A program made the translations under genes and the position numbers. Positions 19,701 to 27,703 of a DNA stretch of 64,000 nucleotides are shown here, piece by piece; position 1 is the first letter of the stretch; each line of letters opens with the position of its first letter. Under the pieces are notes generated by a model that did no database searches, was not told the origin of the DNA, and saw only the letters and a list, made by a program, of their open reading frames with translations. The DNA is taken from positions 38,758 through 102,757 of the forward strand of contig DUEZ01000077.1 of NCBI GenBank assembly GCA_011174825.1. The letters are read 5' to 3'. The DNA is from Anaerolineae bacterium (lineage in GTDB: Bacteria > Chloroflexota > Anaerolineae > Anaerolineales > E44-bin32).

Positions 19701-20540
19701 ATGACCGATCCCTCAATCTATTATCTCGTTATCGGTCACGTCTCCAATGACTTAACACCGAACGGTCCCATCTTGGGCGGAACTGTGGCCTACGCAGGGC
19801 GAACGGCTCAGGCTCTCGGTGTAAGGGTCAGGGCTATCACCGCTGCAGAAAAAGGTATCGATCTTAGCCAGTTGGAGAACATCGAGACCCACCAAATGCC
19901 ATCGACACAATCGACCACCTTTGAGAACCGCTACACATCAGAAGGTCGAGTTCAGATCCTCCATGGGCGGGCATCAGACATTAGCACTAAGGACGTGCCC
20001 CGAGGGTGGCAGCGTGCCGATATCGTGCACCTTGGTCCCATCGCGGATGAGGTCGACACAACCCTGATAGAATCCTTCCCCGACGCACTGATGTGCATTA
20101 CACCGCAAGGCTGGTTGCGGTATTGGGATGAGAAGGGAAGGGTCCAGATGAAGGGCTGGGATCAGATCAGCGACCTACTTCCGACCGCCAACGCGGTCGT
20201 GATCAGCATGGAAGATCTGGCCGACGACCTTCGATCTGCACAGGAGATGGCTGATCGCTGTGAGATCTTGGCAGTAACAGATGCCGCAAGAGGAGCGCAG
20301 GTGTTTTGGAATGGCCAACAACACGACGTGCCAGCACCGGTGGTCGAGGAGATAGATCCAACCGGATCAGGAGACATCTTCGCGGCTGCGTTTTTTGTGC
20401 GCCTCTACCAAACCAACAATCCGGTTGAGGCCGCTCGCTTTGCCAATGTTCTGGCTGCTGCCTCCGTTACTCGTCAAGGCTTGGCTGGCACGCCAACGAT
20501 GGATGAGATCCAGGGTGCCTACCATCAGGTGACGACATGA
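19701..20540 (+). CDS. PfkB-family carbohydrate/nucleoside kinase
   Basis: Kinase of 279 aa in the ribokinase/PfkB family. Seen: GHVSNDL at the N-terminus, GGTVAYAGRTAQALG, and the signature DPTGSGDIFAAAF (about residues 219-231) with the catalytic Asp. Family members phosphorylate sugars or nucleosides; the substrate cannot be read from the sequence. The stop overlaps the parA start (ATGA), so it is translationally coupled to the chromosome-partition genes. A promoter directly in front implies a leaderless transcript for pfkB-parA-parB. Confidence 0.88.
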   Translation: MTDPSIYYLVIGHVSNDLTPNGPILGGTVAYAGRTAQALGVRVRAITAAEKGIDLSQLENIETHQMPSTQSTTFENRYTSEGRVQILHGRASDISTKDVPRGWQRADIVHLGPIADEVDTTLIESFPDALMCITPQGWLRYWDEKGRVQMKGWDQISDLLPTANAVVISMEDLADDLRSAQEMADRCEILAVTDAARGAQVFWNGQQHDVPAPVVEEIDPTGSGDIFAAAFFVRLYQTNNPVEAARFANVLAAASVTRQGLAGTPTMDEIQGAYHQVTT

Positions 20541-21352
20541 CAAGGACTTACGCCCTCGTCAATCAAAAGGGTGGCGTGGGTAAGACGACCACCGCGATCA
20601 ATATCGCAGCCTACATGGCCGAGATGGGGCAAAAAACCTTGATCATCGACCTCGACCCACAGGCAAATGCAACCTCCTGTCTCGGTGTTAACCACGTCAC
20701 GATCAACTCTGGAACATACGACGCGTTGATCGGCAGGATTCCGGCTCCCGAGATCATCCTTCACAACCCGAAATTAAAACTGTCATTACTTCCGTCCTCC
20801 ACGGCTTTAGCCGGTGCTCAAGTAGAGATGGTAGGGATCCCAGATCGTGAGAGGTTATTACGCCAAGCCTTGAACCCGATCAATGGCCTTTATGATTACA
20901 TCTTGATCGATTGCCCTCCCTCTCTAGGTTTACTTACGTTAAATGGTCTTCTGGCCGCCTTTGATGGTGTACTTATCCCTGTACAATGTGAGTACCTGGC
21001 CTTAGAAGGTCTAACGCAATTGATCCATACCCTCAGGCGAGTGCAGTCCAATCTCTTCCCCGATCTTTCGATACGTGGACTGATACTAACCATGTTCGAC
21101 CGTCGGACAAATTTAGCTCGGGATGTAGCTGGTGAGGTCAGACGCCACTTCCCGGGAATGGTTTTTCGCACCGTAATACCGCGCAGTGTTCGAATAGCTG
21201 AAGCTCCCTCGCATGGAATACCGATCTCGCGTTACAGTCCATCATCATCGGGAGCCATCGCGTATCGAGCACTGGCTGAAGAACTTCTCCACGGGGATGG
21301 CATCCCCACTCGCGAGCCGATCACCAGTGTTGAGGAGAGAGATGAGCCGTAA
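20537..21352 (+). CDS. parA: chromosome-partitioning ATPase ParA (Soj)
   Basis: ParA/Soj ATPase, 271 aa. Seen: the deviant Walker A KGGVGKTTT (Lys11 and Lys16), switch I/II with DLDPQANATSCLG and LIDCPPSLGLLT, and FDRRTNLARDV plus RSVRIAEAPSHG of chromosomal Soj proteins. It binds DNA non-specifically as an ATP dimer and works with ParB to move replicated origins apart. It begins inside the preceding kinase gene's last codon and overlaps parB by 11 bp, forming a compact operon. Confidence 0.97.
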   Translation: MTRTYALVNQKGGVGKTTTAINIAAYMAEMGQKTLIIDLDPQANATSCLGVNHVTINSGTYDALIGRIPAPEIILHNPKLKLSLLPSSTALAGAQVEMVGIPDRERLLRQALNPINGLYDYILIDCPPSLGLLTLNGLLAAFDGVLIPVQCEYLALEGLTQLIHTLRRVQSNLFPDLSIRGLILTMFDRRTNLARDVAGEVRRHFPGMVFRTVIPRSVRIAEAPSHGIPISRYSPSSSGAIAYRALAEELLHGDGIPTREPITSVEERDEP

Positions 21353-22211
21353 AAGTGGTTTGGGAAAAGGACTCGATGCCCTCATCCCTGCTGGAGAGGA
21401 ATTTCCCGCTCCAACAGGGGGTGTGCTTCAAGTATCGACAGACGATATTCGACCCAACCCGCGCCAGCCGCGGTCGGATATCAATGCCGAAGGCCTGAAG
21501 GAATTGGCGGACTCGATTGAGGAACATGGCGTGCTTCAACCGTTGATCGTCGCCAAACCTAAATCAGGTCCAGGTTATCTGCTCATCGCAGGTGAACGAC
21601 GACTCGAAGCCGCCCGGATAGCCGGGCTGAGCAGGGTGCCTGTTATCGTACGTCAAGCTGACGAACGCCAAGGACTCGAGTGGGCATTGGTCGAAAACTT
21701 ACAGCGAGCCGATCTCAACCCCCTTGAAGCCGCCGAGGGATACCGACAACTCGCAAAAGACTTCGGTCTTTCACATGAAGAGATCGCCGCCCGAATAGGA
21801 AAAAGTCGGACGACGGTCACCAACACGTTGCGGCTACTGAATCTCTCCCCTGCCGTGCGTCAGGCGTTAGCGGAGGGGGTTGTTCGCGAGGGGCATGCCC
21901 GCGCCTTGCTGGCGCTGTCTTCTCACCAGGCACAATCGGCGGCATTGCAAACGGTTATCAAGCGCGGCTTAAACGTCCGTCAAACGGAGGAGCTGGTCCG
22001 ACGTTTGAGTGGAGAACGCAGACCTTCTCGTCCACCCCCTTCTCGATCCCCTGAAGAGATCGACCTTGAAGATCAACTAAGTGGATTCCTGGGAACCCGC
22101 GTCACAGTCAAGCGTGGTCGGAGAGGTGGCAGTCTGGTCATCCATTTCTACTCGGACGAGGAATTGAATGCCATCGTCGACCGTTTACTGAGCGACTCGT
22201 CAGGATCCTGA
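21342..22211 (+). CDS. parB: chromosome-partitioning protein ParB (Spo0J)
   Basis: ParB/Spo0J, 289 aa. It begins RKSGLGKGLDALIP, typical of chromosomal ParB. Then come the CTP-binding N-domain with NPRQPR and GERRLEAARIAGL, ENLQRADLNPLEAAEGY, a helix-turn-helix (EEIAARIGKSRTTVTNTLRLL) that binds parS, and a C-terminal dimerisation region. The start at ATG 21342 is fixed by GAGGAG. I found no match to the parS consensus in the window, so parS sites lie elsewhere. Confidence 0.97.
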   Translation: MSRKSGLGKGLDALIPAGEEFPAPTGGVLQVSTDDIRPNPRQPRSDINAEGLKELADSIEEHGVLQPLIVAKPKSGPGYLLIAGERRLEAARIAGLSRVPVIVRQADERQGLEWALVENLQRADLNPLEAAEGYRQLAKDFGLSHEEIAARIGKSRTTVTNTLRLLNLSPAVRQALAEGVVREGHARALLALSSHQAQSAALQTVIKRGLNVRQTEELVRRLSGERRPSRPPPSRSPEEIDLEDQLSGFLGTRVTVKRGRRGGSLVIHFYSDEELNAIVDRLLSDSSGS

Positions 22212-22212
22212 A

Positions 22213-23253
22213 GTGCACTACCTGGTCTTTGGAACCGGGGCTGTTGGGGGATTGTTCGGCGTTCGATTAGCGTTGGCAGGACAACATGTAACGTTCCTCG
22301 CTCGACCAAAGTTGGCTCGAGTGATGCAGGTTGAAGGGATAACGATCATCGGAGATGGTCCTGCGGGACGATTACAAACACCAACTGTAGTCACCAGTTT
22401 AGAACAGGCTTTTGATCCTCATCCACCGGATGTCATCCTTCTTGCTGTGAAAGCGTACGATTGCCAAGAAGCGGCTGAACTCATCCGTGAAACGACACCC
22501 CAGACACCAGCTGTAATCTGCTTATTGAATGGCATCGGCAATGAAGCCACACTTGCGTCCGCCATCGGGGCTGAGCGAGTAATTCCTGCCACATTGACGA
22601 CCGCGGTTCAAATGATCGAACCCGGAATTCTTCGCGTGGAACGTCAACGCGGTTGTGGTCTGGCTGATGGTCACCCACTTCTTCCGAAGCTCCTAAGCGA
22701 GATGTCGATGGCTGGTTTAAACCCTCACCGCTATCCCAATCCGGATCGGATGAAGTGGTCCAAGCTGCTGACCAACATTGTCACCAACGCCACCTCGGCC
22801 ATCATGGGATGGCTTCCAGCGCAGATCCTCACTCATCCGGAGCTTTTCCGGGTAGAGATCGAGGCTTTGCGAGAAGCCGTACGTGTCATGCGTCGGGTGG
22901 GCTTCTCACCGCAAAACCTGCCTGATGTCCCAGTGGGTTTATTAGGGCGGGCGATATTCCTCCCCGACTCACTCATCCAACCTTTCCTTCGTCGCGTGGT
23001 ATCCACCGGTCGAGGCGATAAGCTCCCCTCCTTTAACTACGACATCGCCCGTGGTCGAAGCGAAGTTGGTTGGCTTAATGGTGCGGTGGTTCGCCAGGGT
23101 GCTCACGCAGGTGTGCCGACACCCGCCAACTACATCCTCACGGAGATCATGCTCGGCCTTGTCGAGGGCAGAGTAGCACATGATCAATTTCGCGATCGAC
23201 CCGAGCAATTGATCCAACGGGCGGTGGAGGTCGGTGTTCCAGGGCTGCGGTGA
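22213..23253 (+). CDS. 2-dehydropantoate 2-reductase-like (PanE/ApbA) protein
   Basis: Protein of 346 aa of the ketopantoate reductase family, which reduces 2-dehydropantoate with NADPH in pantothenate synthesis. Seen: an N-terminal Rossmann motif VFGTGAVGGLFGVRLA, a central KWSKLLTNIVTN with the catalytic Lys, and a C-terminal RGRSEVGWLNGAVV segment. A GTG start one base after the parB stop gives tight coupling. Because many paralogues of this family act on other keto acids, the substrate is not certain. Confidence 0.86.
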   Translation: MHYLVFGTGAVGGLFGVRLALAGQHVTFLARPKLARVMQVEGITIIGDGPAGRLQTPTVVTSLEQAFDPHPPDVILLAVKAYDCQEAAELIRETTPQTPAVICLLNGIGNEATLASAIGAERVIPATLTTAVQMIEPGILRVERQRGCGLADGHPLLPKLLSEMSMAGLNPHRYPNPDRMKWSKLLTNIVTNATSAIMGWLPAQILTHPELFRVEIEALREAVRVMRRVGFSPQNLPDVPVGLLGRAIFLPDSLIQPFLRRVVSTGRGDKLPSFNYDIARGRSEVGWLNGAVVRQGAHAGVPTPANYILTEIMLGLVEGRVAHDQFRDRPEQLIQRAVEVGVPGLR

Positions 23254-23679
23254 ATCCCTTAGCTTCATTCGGGCAGTGTCCTGAGCCATGTCCTGAGCTA
23301 GTGAAAGGCCATCGATGCAGGGGCGGGGTAACCCCGCCCCTACGATTTCGGACATGGGTGAGTAGATCTTTGGAATGAATTTCTAATCATCTTACGTCAG
23401 CAAGCATGATTAATGGCCCCAAAGGATGATACTGCATAATTTTTGTGCAGGGGCGACCGGCCGGTCGCCCTTACTTCTCCAGGGGATTAATCCTGACACG
23501 AGAATGTAGGGGCGCACGGGCAGGGAAGATCACCCTGCAATTTCGACCGTGCGTCCCTACGTCTAATTGGGAATAGTCCTCAACACAGCAAAGGTTTTTT
23601 CTCAAAACGTCCTTACCTATTTCTGGGTATAATCCCCAAAGTGGCGGGGAGCAACCCACATAAGTTGGAAGGAGAAGAA
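23254..23679. repeat. intergenic palindromes and -10 box before fabG
   Basis: No gene seen. Three GGGGCG-type palindromes: 23319-23341 (10-bp stem, loop TAA), 23449-23472 (AGGGGCGACCGG and its complement) and 23506-23560 (GTAGGGGCGCACGG arms with a longer loop that contains its own CAGGG/CCCTG stem). A TATAAT box at 23628-23633 lies 46 bp before fabG; its -35 is unclear. Confidence 0.8.
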
Positions 23680-24435
23680 ATGAAGTTTGATGGCAAAATC
23701 GCTGTCGTCACCGGGGCTTCACGGGGCATCGGTCGCGCGATCGCCATAGAACTTGCGAAAGGCGGCGCTCAGGTCGTTGTGAACTATCACACGAACGATG
23801 AGGCAGCAGACGAGGTCGTTCAAACCATCAACGCTTCCGGAGGTCAAGCGGTTGCCTTCCAAGCGGATGTAGGCGAGTTTGATCAAGCCGAGAAGTTGAT
23901 AAAATTCGCGATCCAACAATTCGACGACCTACATATTCTTGTGAACAACGCGGGGATCACTCGCGACGGCTTGATTATGACCATGCGGGAGCAGGATTGG
24001 GATCATGTGATCCAAACCAACCTCAAATCAGCTTTCAACTGCTCTAAGATTGCTGTGCGTCATATGATGCGTCACCGCTACGGCCGGATCATCAACATCA
24101 CCTCCGTATCAGGCCAGATGGGCAACGCGGGGCAGACAAATTATTCAGCCTCAAAGGCAGGGCAAATAGGTTTCACCAAGGCCTTAGCACGCGAGGTGGC
24201 GCGAAGGAACATTACCGTCAACGCCATCGCAGCCGGTTTTATTGAAACCGACATCTGGGCCTCTGTCCCTGATGCAATTCAAGAACATTTGGATACCATG
24301 CAGGAATTGATTCCACTCAATCGTGTGGGTCAACCAGAGGATATCGCCAAGGCTGTTGCCTTTCTAGCCTCCGACGACGCAGCTTATATCACTGGGCATG
24401 TCCTGACCGTAGACGGTGGATTGGGTATGTACTAA
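23680..24435 (+). CDS. fabG: 3-oxoacyl-ACP reductase-like SDR
   Basis: Classical short-chain dehydrogenase of 251 aa, FabG type, reducing 3-oxoacyl-ACP with NADPH in fatty-acid synthesis. Seen: TGASRGIGRAIA, NNAGITRDGLIMTM, the catalytic Ser in NITSVSGQMGNAGQ, the YSASKAG Tyr/Lys pair and the C-terminal GHVLTVDGGLGMY. The ATG at 23680 follows GGAAGGAGA. It stands alone, not in a fab cluster, so an acetoacetyl-CoA reductase role is an alternative. Confidence 0.9.
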   Translation: MKFDGKIAVVTGASRGIGRAIAIELAKGGAQVVVNYHTNDEAADEVVQTINASGGQAVAFQADVGEFDQAEKLIKFAIQQFDDLHILVNNAGITRDGLIMTMREQDWDHVIQTNLKSAFNCSKIAVRHMMRHRYGRIINITSVSGQMGNAGQTNYSASKAGQIGFTKALAREVARRNITVNAIAAGFIETDIWASVPDAIQEHLDTMQELIPLNRVGQPEDIAKAVAFLASDDAAYITGHVLTVDGGLGMY

Positions 24436-24529
24436 AGGAATATCCCATGCATGACCATCCACCCTTCATGGGGTGACAAGGGCAGGTACGGATAAATATC
24501 TTGCTTAAAGACCCAGAGGGAGAAAACTG

Positions 24530-24895
24530 ATGGACAAGAAGGGTCAGAATTCCGGTCGAGCCCCCGGAACCACCACCATCGCACCGGGCGTACTGATAAC
24601 CATCGCCCGCTTGACAGCCTTAAGTGTTCCGGGTGTTGCCATGATTGCGTCAGTGCCCGGAGGGGTCAACCGGCTATTCAGGCGCGGCTCAGGCGAGGGA
24701 GTGCGTATTGAGGTCGAAGAAGATGCGGTGTCTGTTGATCTTTATCTAATCTTGGCACGAAATACCAATGTGCGTGAGGTCAGTAGAAAGGTACAGGCAG
24801 AGGTCGGTCGAGCGATTGAGGACATGGTTGGGATGCAGGTCCAGCGCATAGACGTTCATATCGAAGACATCGATTACGATTACGAGGTCAGCTAG
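24530..24895 (+). CDS. Asp23/Gls24 (DUF322) family protein
   Basis: Small protein of 121 aa of the Asp23/YloU family: GTTTIAPGVLITIARLTALSVPGVAMI in the first half and VREVSRKVQAEVGRAIEDMVGMQVQRIDVHIEDI in the second. Family members are envelope-stress-linked, membrane-associated proteins in Gram-positive bacteria, often encoded next to nusB, as here (16-bp gap). GAGGGAG precedes the ATG. The molecular function is unknown. Confidence 0.88.
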   Translation: MDKKGQNSGRAPGTTTIAPGVLITIARLTALSVPGVAMIASVPGGVNRLFRRGSGEGVRIEVEEDAVSVDLYLILARNTNVREVSRKVQAEVGRAIEDMVGMQVQRIDVHIEDIDYDYEVS

Positions 24896-24911
24896 GTTTG
24901 ACCCAACCGCG

Positions 24912-25364
24912 ATGAAACGCGAACGACGACGAGCACGGAGTCTTGCGCTCCAAGCACTTTACGAAGTGGATAGTGTTGACCACCCAGCTGAGGAGGTGAT
25001 TGCATTTCACCTCGAGAAGAACGAGTCACTCGGGGAGGAGGCACAAGCATTCATGCAACGCTTAGTTCTTGGTGCCATAGAATATGCATCTGAGCTAGAC
25101 GATCTCATTGCTAGTTGCGCACCAGAATGGCCGGTGGATGAATTAGCGATCCTTGACCGAAATATCCTCCGTCTTGCGTTGTGGGAGTTCGCTGCTGCAG
25201 GGGAGACGCCTCTAAAAGTGGCGATCAACGAGGCCGTCGAACTGGCGAAACGTTTCGGCTCCGATAGCTCCGCACGCTTTGTCAATGGTGTGCTCGGGAC
25301 ATTAGCTGATCGCGAGGGGGAAATACGCCGTCAACTGCAGCAGGACAACTCCGAGAAGGAATAG
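24912..25364 (+). CDS. nusB: transcription antitermination factor NusB
   Basis: NusB, 150 aa, an all-helical RNA-binding protein that joins NusE, NusA and NusG in rRNA antitermination. Seen: RARSLALQALYEVD at the N-terminus and the C-terminal TPLKVAINEAVELAKRFGSDSSARFVNGVLG, the family signature. The tatA/B gene begins at the base after its stop, so nusB and tat are co-transcribed. Confidence 0.95.
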   Translation: MKRERRRARSLALQALYEVDSVDHPAEEVIAFHLEKNESLGEEAQAFMQRLVLGAIEYASELDDLIASCAPEWPVDELAILDRNILRLALWEFAAAGETPLKVAINEAVELAKRFGSDSSARFVNGVLGTLADREGEIRRQLQQDNSEKE

Positions 25365-25784
25365 ATGGACTTTTTAGGTGTTGGTCCTATGGAGTTGATC
25401 TTCATCATCATCATCGCTTTGGTGTTGATTGGTCCACGTGATATTGGTAAAGCCGCACGCTCCATGGGTCGATTTCTAAACCGGCTCTATAAATCAGAGA
25501 CTTGGCGCATGCTCCTCGATACATCACGCACCTTGCGTCACCTACCTGAGCGACTGGCGCGCGAAGCTGCCTTAGAGGAACTGAACCTGACCCGCGAGGC
25601 TGTGATCGAAGAACTTGATGCAACGCGCCGGATTGCTAAAGAGATCGAGCAGGAGATTGCCAAGGAAGTTGAATTGCTGGACACTGGGGTTCGTGAAGCA
25701 GGACCCGTGGTGGAAGAGTCCACTGACGAGCCAGATGACCCAAAGACATCAATCGAAATTCATCCCGATCAGGAAACAGCGTGA
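25365..25784 (+). CDS. Sec-independent translocase TatA/TatB component
   Basis: Tat component of 139 aa. The N-terminal helix GPMELIFIIIIALVLIGPRD carries the membrane Glu and a Gly-Pro hinge, followed by an amphipathic helix (IGKAARSMGRFLNRLY) and a long charged C-terminal region. The length and extended tail fit TatB better than TatA, but monoderm bacteria often use a single TatA for both jobs. It starts directly after nusB and precedes tatC by 87 bp. Confidence 0.88.
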   Translation: MDFLGVGPMELIFIIIIALVLIGPRDIGKAARSMGRFLNRLYKSETWRMLLDTSRTLRHLPERLAREAALEELNLTREAVIEELDATRRIAKEIEQEIAKEVELLDTGVREAGPVVEESTDEPDDPKTSIEIHPDQETA

Positions 25785-25871
25785 CGGCTATTCATAATAA
25801 TTAATAGCTATAGTTCCAAATAAACAAGCATAAGATTCTGAACCGAGGAATTCGAGCACCCCCACAACGAC

Positions 25872-26729
25872 ATGATTCGCACCTTCTTTCGAAGATTATG
25901 GCGCTTGATCACCGCCCCCTTCCGTTTGATCGCCAAACCTATCATCGCGATCAGGAACTTCATCTCGCACGAACCCGAAGACGCGCCCTTAGAAGATGTT
26001 TTTGCCCGTACCATTGAAAACCCTTCGGTGCTTGTCGAACACATCGAGGCGCTTCGTGGGCACCTATTCCGCTCACTTCTCGCACTCATTCTTACCGTCG
26101 GGATCAGCACCATTTTCGCCGAGCGCATCCTGAATTGGTTATCCCAGCCAATTGGTGGAACACAAGCACTTCAAGCGATCGAGGTCACTGAATCGATCGG
26201 GGCATTTATGAGGGTCTCCCTGCTGACTGGTTTTGCCATTGCATTACCTTATATCGCGATCGAGATGTTCGCCTTTATAAACCCAGGTCTGCGTCGCCGT
26301 GAGCGTATAATGCTGTTGGGTGCGATTCCGATCGCAAGTCTTTTATTCATCGCCGGCTTAATTTTCGCATTCAGGTTCATGCTGCCGATCGCGCTGCCCT
26401 TCCTCCTGGATTTCATGAACATCGCAACGGTTCCCAGGCCGTCGAATTACATCCGCTTTGTCACCGGTGTGATGTTTTGGACCGGGATTTCCTTCCAGTT
26501 TCCGCTGGTGATTTACACGCTCGCCGCTTTGGGGATCGTCCAAGCCCAAATGCTGATTAACGGCTGGCGCTTCGCTATCTTGGGCATCGCTGTTATTGCC
26601 GCAATGATTACACCTACAATCGACCCCGTCAATATGGCGTTAGTGATGGCACCCATGATCGCGCTCTATTTCATCAGCATCGGGTTAGCAGCGTTTGCGC
26701 AACGCCGGAGGCTTCGTAGTCGCGATTGA
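25872..26729 (+). CDS. tatC: Sec-independent translocase TatC
   Basis: TatC, 285 aa, six membrane helices, the receptor for twin-arginine signal peptides. Seen: LVEHIEALRGHLFRSLLALI at the start of the conserved core (His-hEELR type), the VSLLTGFAIALPYIAIEMFAFINPGLRRRER segment, and ITPTIDPVNMALVMAPMIALYFISI. About 45 residues of basic and acidic N-terminal extension precede the core. The ribosome site is weak. It works with the TatA/B protein just upstream. Confidence 0.95.
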   Translation: MIRTFFRRLWRLITAPFRLIAKPIIAIRNFISHEPEDAPLEDVFARTIENPSVLVEHIEALRGHLFRSLLALILTVGISTIFAERILNWLSQPIGGTQALQAIEVTESIGAFMRVSLLTGFAIALPYIAIEMFAFINPGLRRRERIMLLGAIPIASLLFIAGLIFAFRFMLPIALPFLLDFMNIATVPRPSNYIRFVTGVMFWTGISFQFPLVIYTLAALGIVQAQMLINGWRFAILGIAVIAAMITPTIDPVNMALVMAPMIALYFISIGLAAFAQRRRLRSRD

Positions 26730-26820
26730 TTAAACCGAAAAGTTGACAGCTCTTCGAGGATACTGGGATGATCTCCGCCTTGAGAACACCAGTCATTCCT
26801 CGTACCTTTCACTACAAAGG

Positions 26821-27648
26821 ATGAGTGGTTCGTTGACTGAGAACAACGCAATTCAAGCTCATCATACTCTTGGTCCTCTTCTCAGAGAGCACCGTTTACG
26901 ACGGGAGTTAGCTATTCTTTATCCGACCCTCGCTATCCTAGGCTTGAGCGGGACAGCTATCGCAGCTGTATGGACTGCATGGCGCTGGCTCTTCGCCTTT
27001 AACAACTACGGTGCAGCTGCCATATGGCGTTGGACGACACCGGCTCTATTGACCGCTCTTGGCTTCGCAAGCTTAGGTATCCTCGGTCTTATCCTCACGT
27101 GGCGATCTCGAGGTTTTCGTATTAATCTGCACACATTAGGCATGGTCTACCGACGAGGTCGATATAAGGAGAAACTCCTCTGGAATCAGATCCAACATGT
27201 CCATACCTCCGCCGTGAGCTACGGTTTTTCAAACATTGCTTGGGGCGCAAAGACAATCCTAAAAATACACACAAGCGATGGCCGCCAGCTGCATCTCACC
27301 CATGCCTTAACCGACATGAACGGTCTTGTGGAATTCATCAAGAGTCAAGTTTATCCGGGCTTATTAGAAGAATACCGGCGAAAGTATAACCAAGGTGATC
27401 CTCTTTCCTTTGGACCGCTAATCCTCACTGCAAAGGGTGTCCAACGCGAGGATCAAATGCTTCAATGGGAAGACCTGGGACGGATCTCTCTTGGTCGAGG
27501 CATGTTGTCTCTTGAAACGATCGATGGTCAAAGGATACGGATTCCGGCACATCGGGTGCCGAATGTCGAAATCTGCACCCAACTCATCGAACATCTTAGG
27601 TCAAGACAAGGAGCCAATCATTCGGTCAACACCAAAAAACAGCTTTGA
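26821..27648 (+). CDS. membrane-anchored bacterial PH-like domain protein (DUF6585-like)
   Basis: Protein of 275 aa with two membrane helices in the first third (ELAILYPTLAILGLSG and ALLTALGFASLGILGLILTW), then two PH-like units: FRINLHTLGMVYRRGRYKEKLLWNQIQHV and a second near ILTAKGVQREDQMLQWEDLGRISLG. The fold resembles the DUF6585/YcxB-type bacterial PH family; the function is unknown. An in-frame TTG at 26743 would extend it by 26 residues of unconvincing composition. It ends 56 bp before the large lipoprotein gene, in the same direction. Confidence 0.75.
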   Translation: MSGSLTENNAIQAHHTLGPLLREHRLRRELAILYPTLAILGLSGTAIAAVWTAWRWLFAFNNYGAAAIWRWTTPALLTALGFASLGILGLILTWRSRGFRINLHTLGMVYRRGRYKEKLLWNQIQHVHTSAVSYGFSNIAWGAKTILKIHTSDGRQLHLTHALTDMNGLVEFIKSQVYPGLLEEYRRKYNQGDPLSFGPLILTAKGVQREDQMLQWEDLGRISLGRGMLSLETIDGQRIRIPAHRVPNVEICTQLIEHLRSRQGANHSVNTKKQL

Positions 27649-27703
27649 TCTCTCACAAATATCTCGCCAGATTCGAGTCTTTAATCCTGGTAGGGCTTTT
27701 CGC

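Noticed and set aside
16027..23253. parS sites near parAB
   Set aside because: No match to the 16-bp TGTTTCACGTGAAACA-type consensus was found; isolated CACGTG hexamers elsewhere lack the flanks.
27437..27703. Longer N-terminus for the large lipoprotein
   Set aside because: It would overlap the preceding gene in another frame and bury the signal peptide and lipobox.
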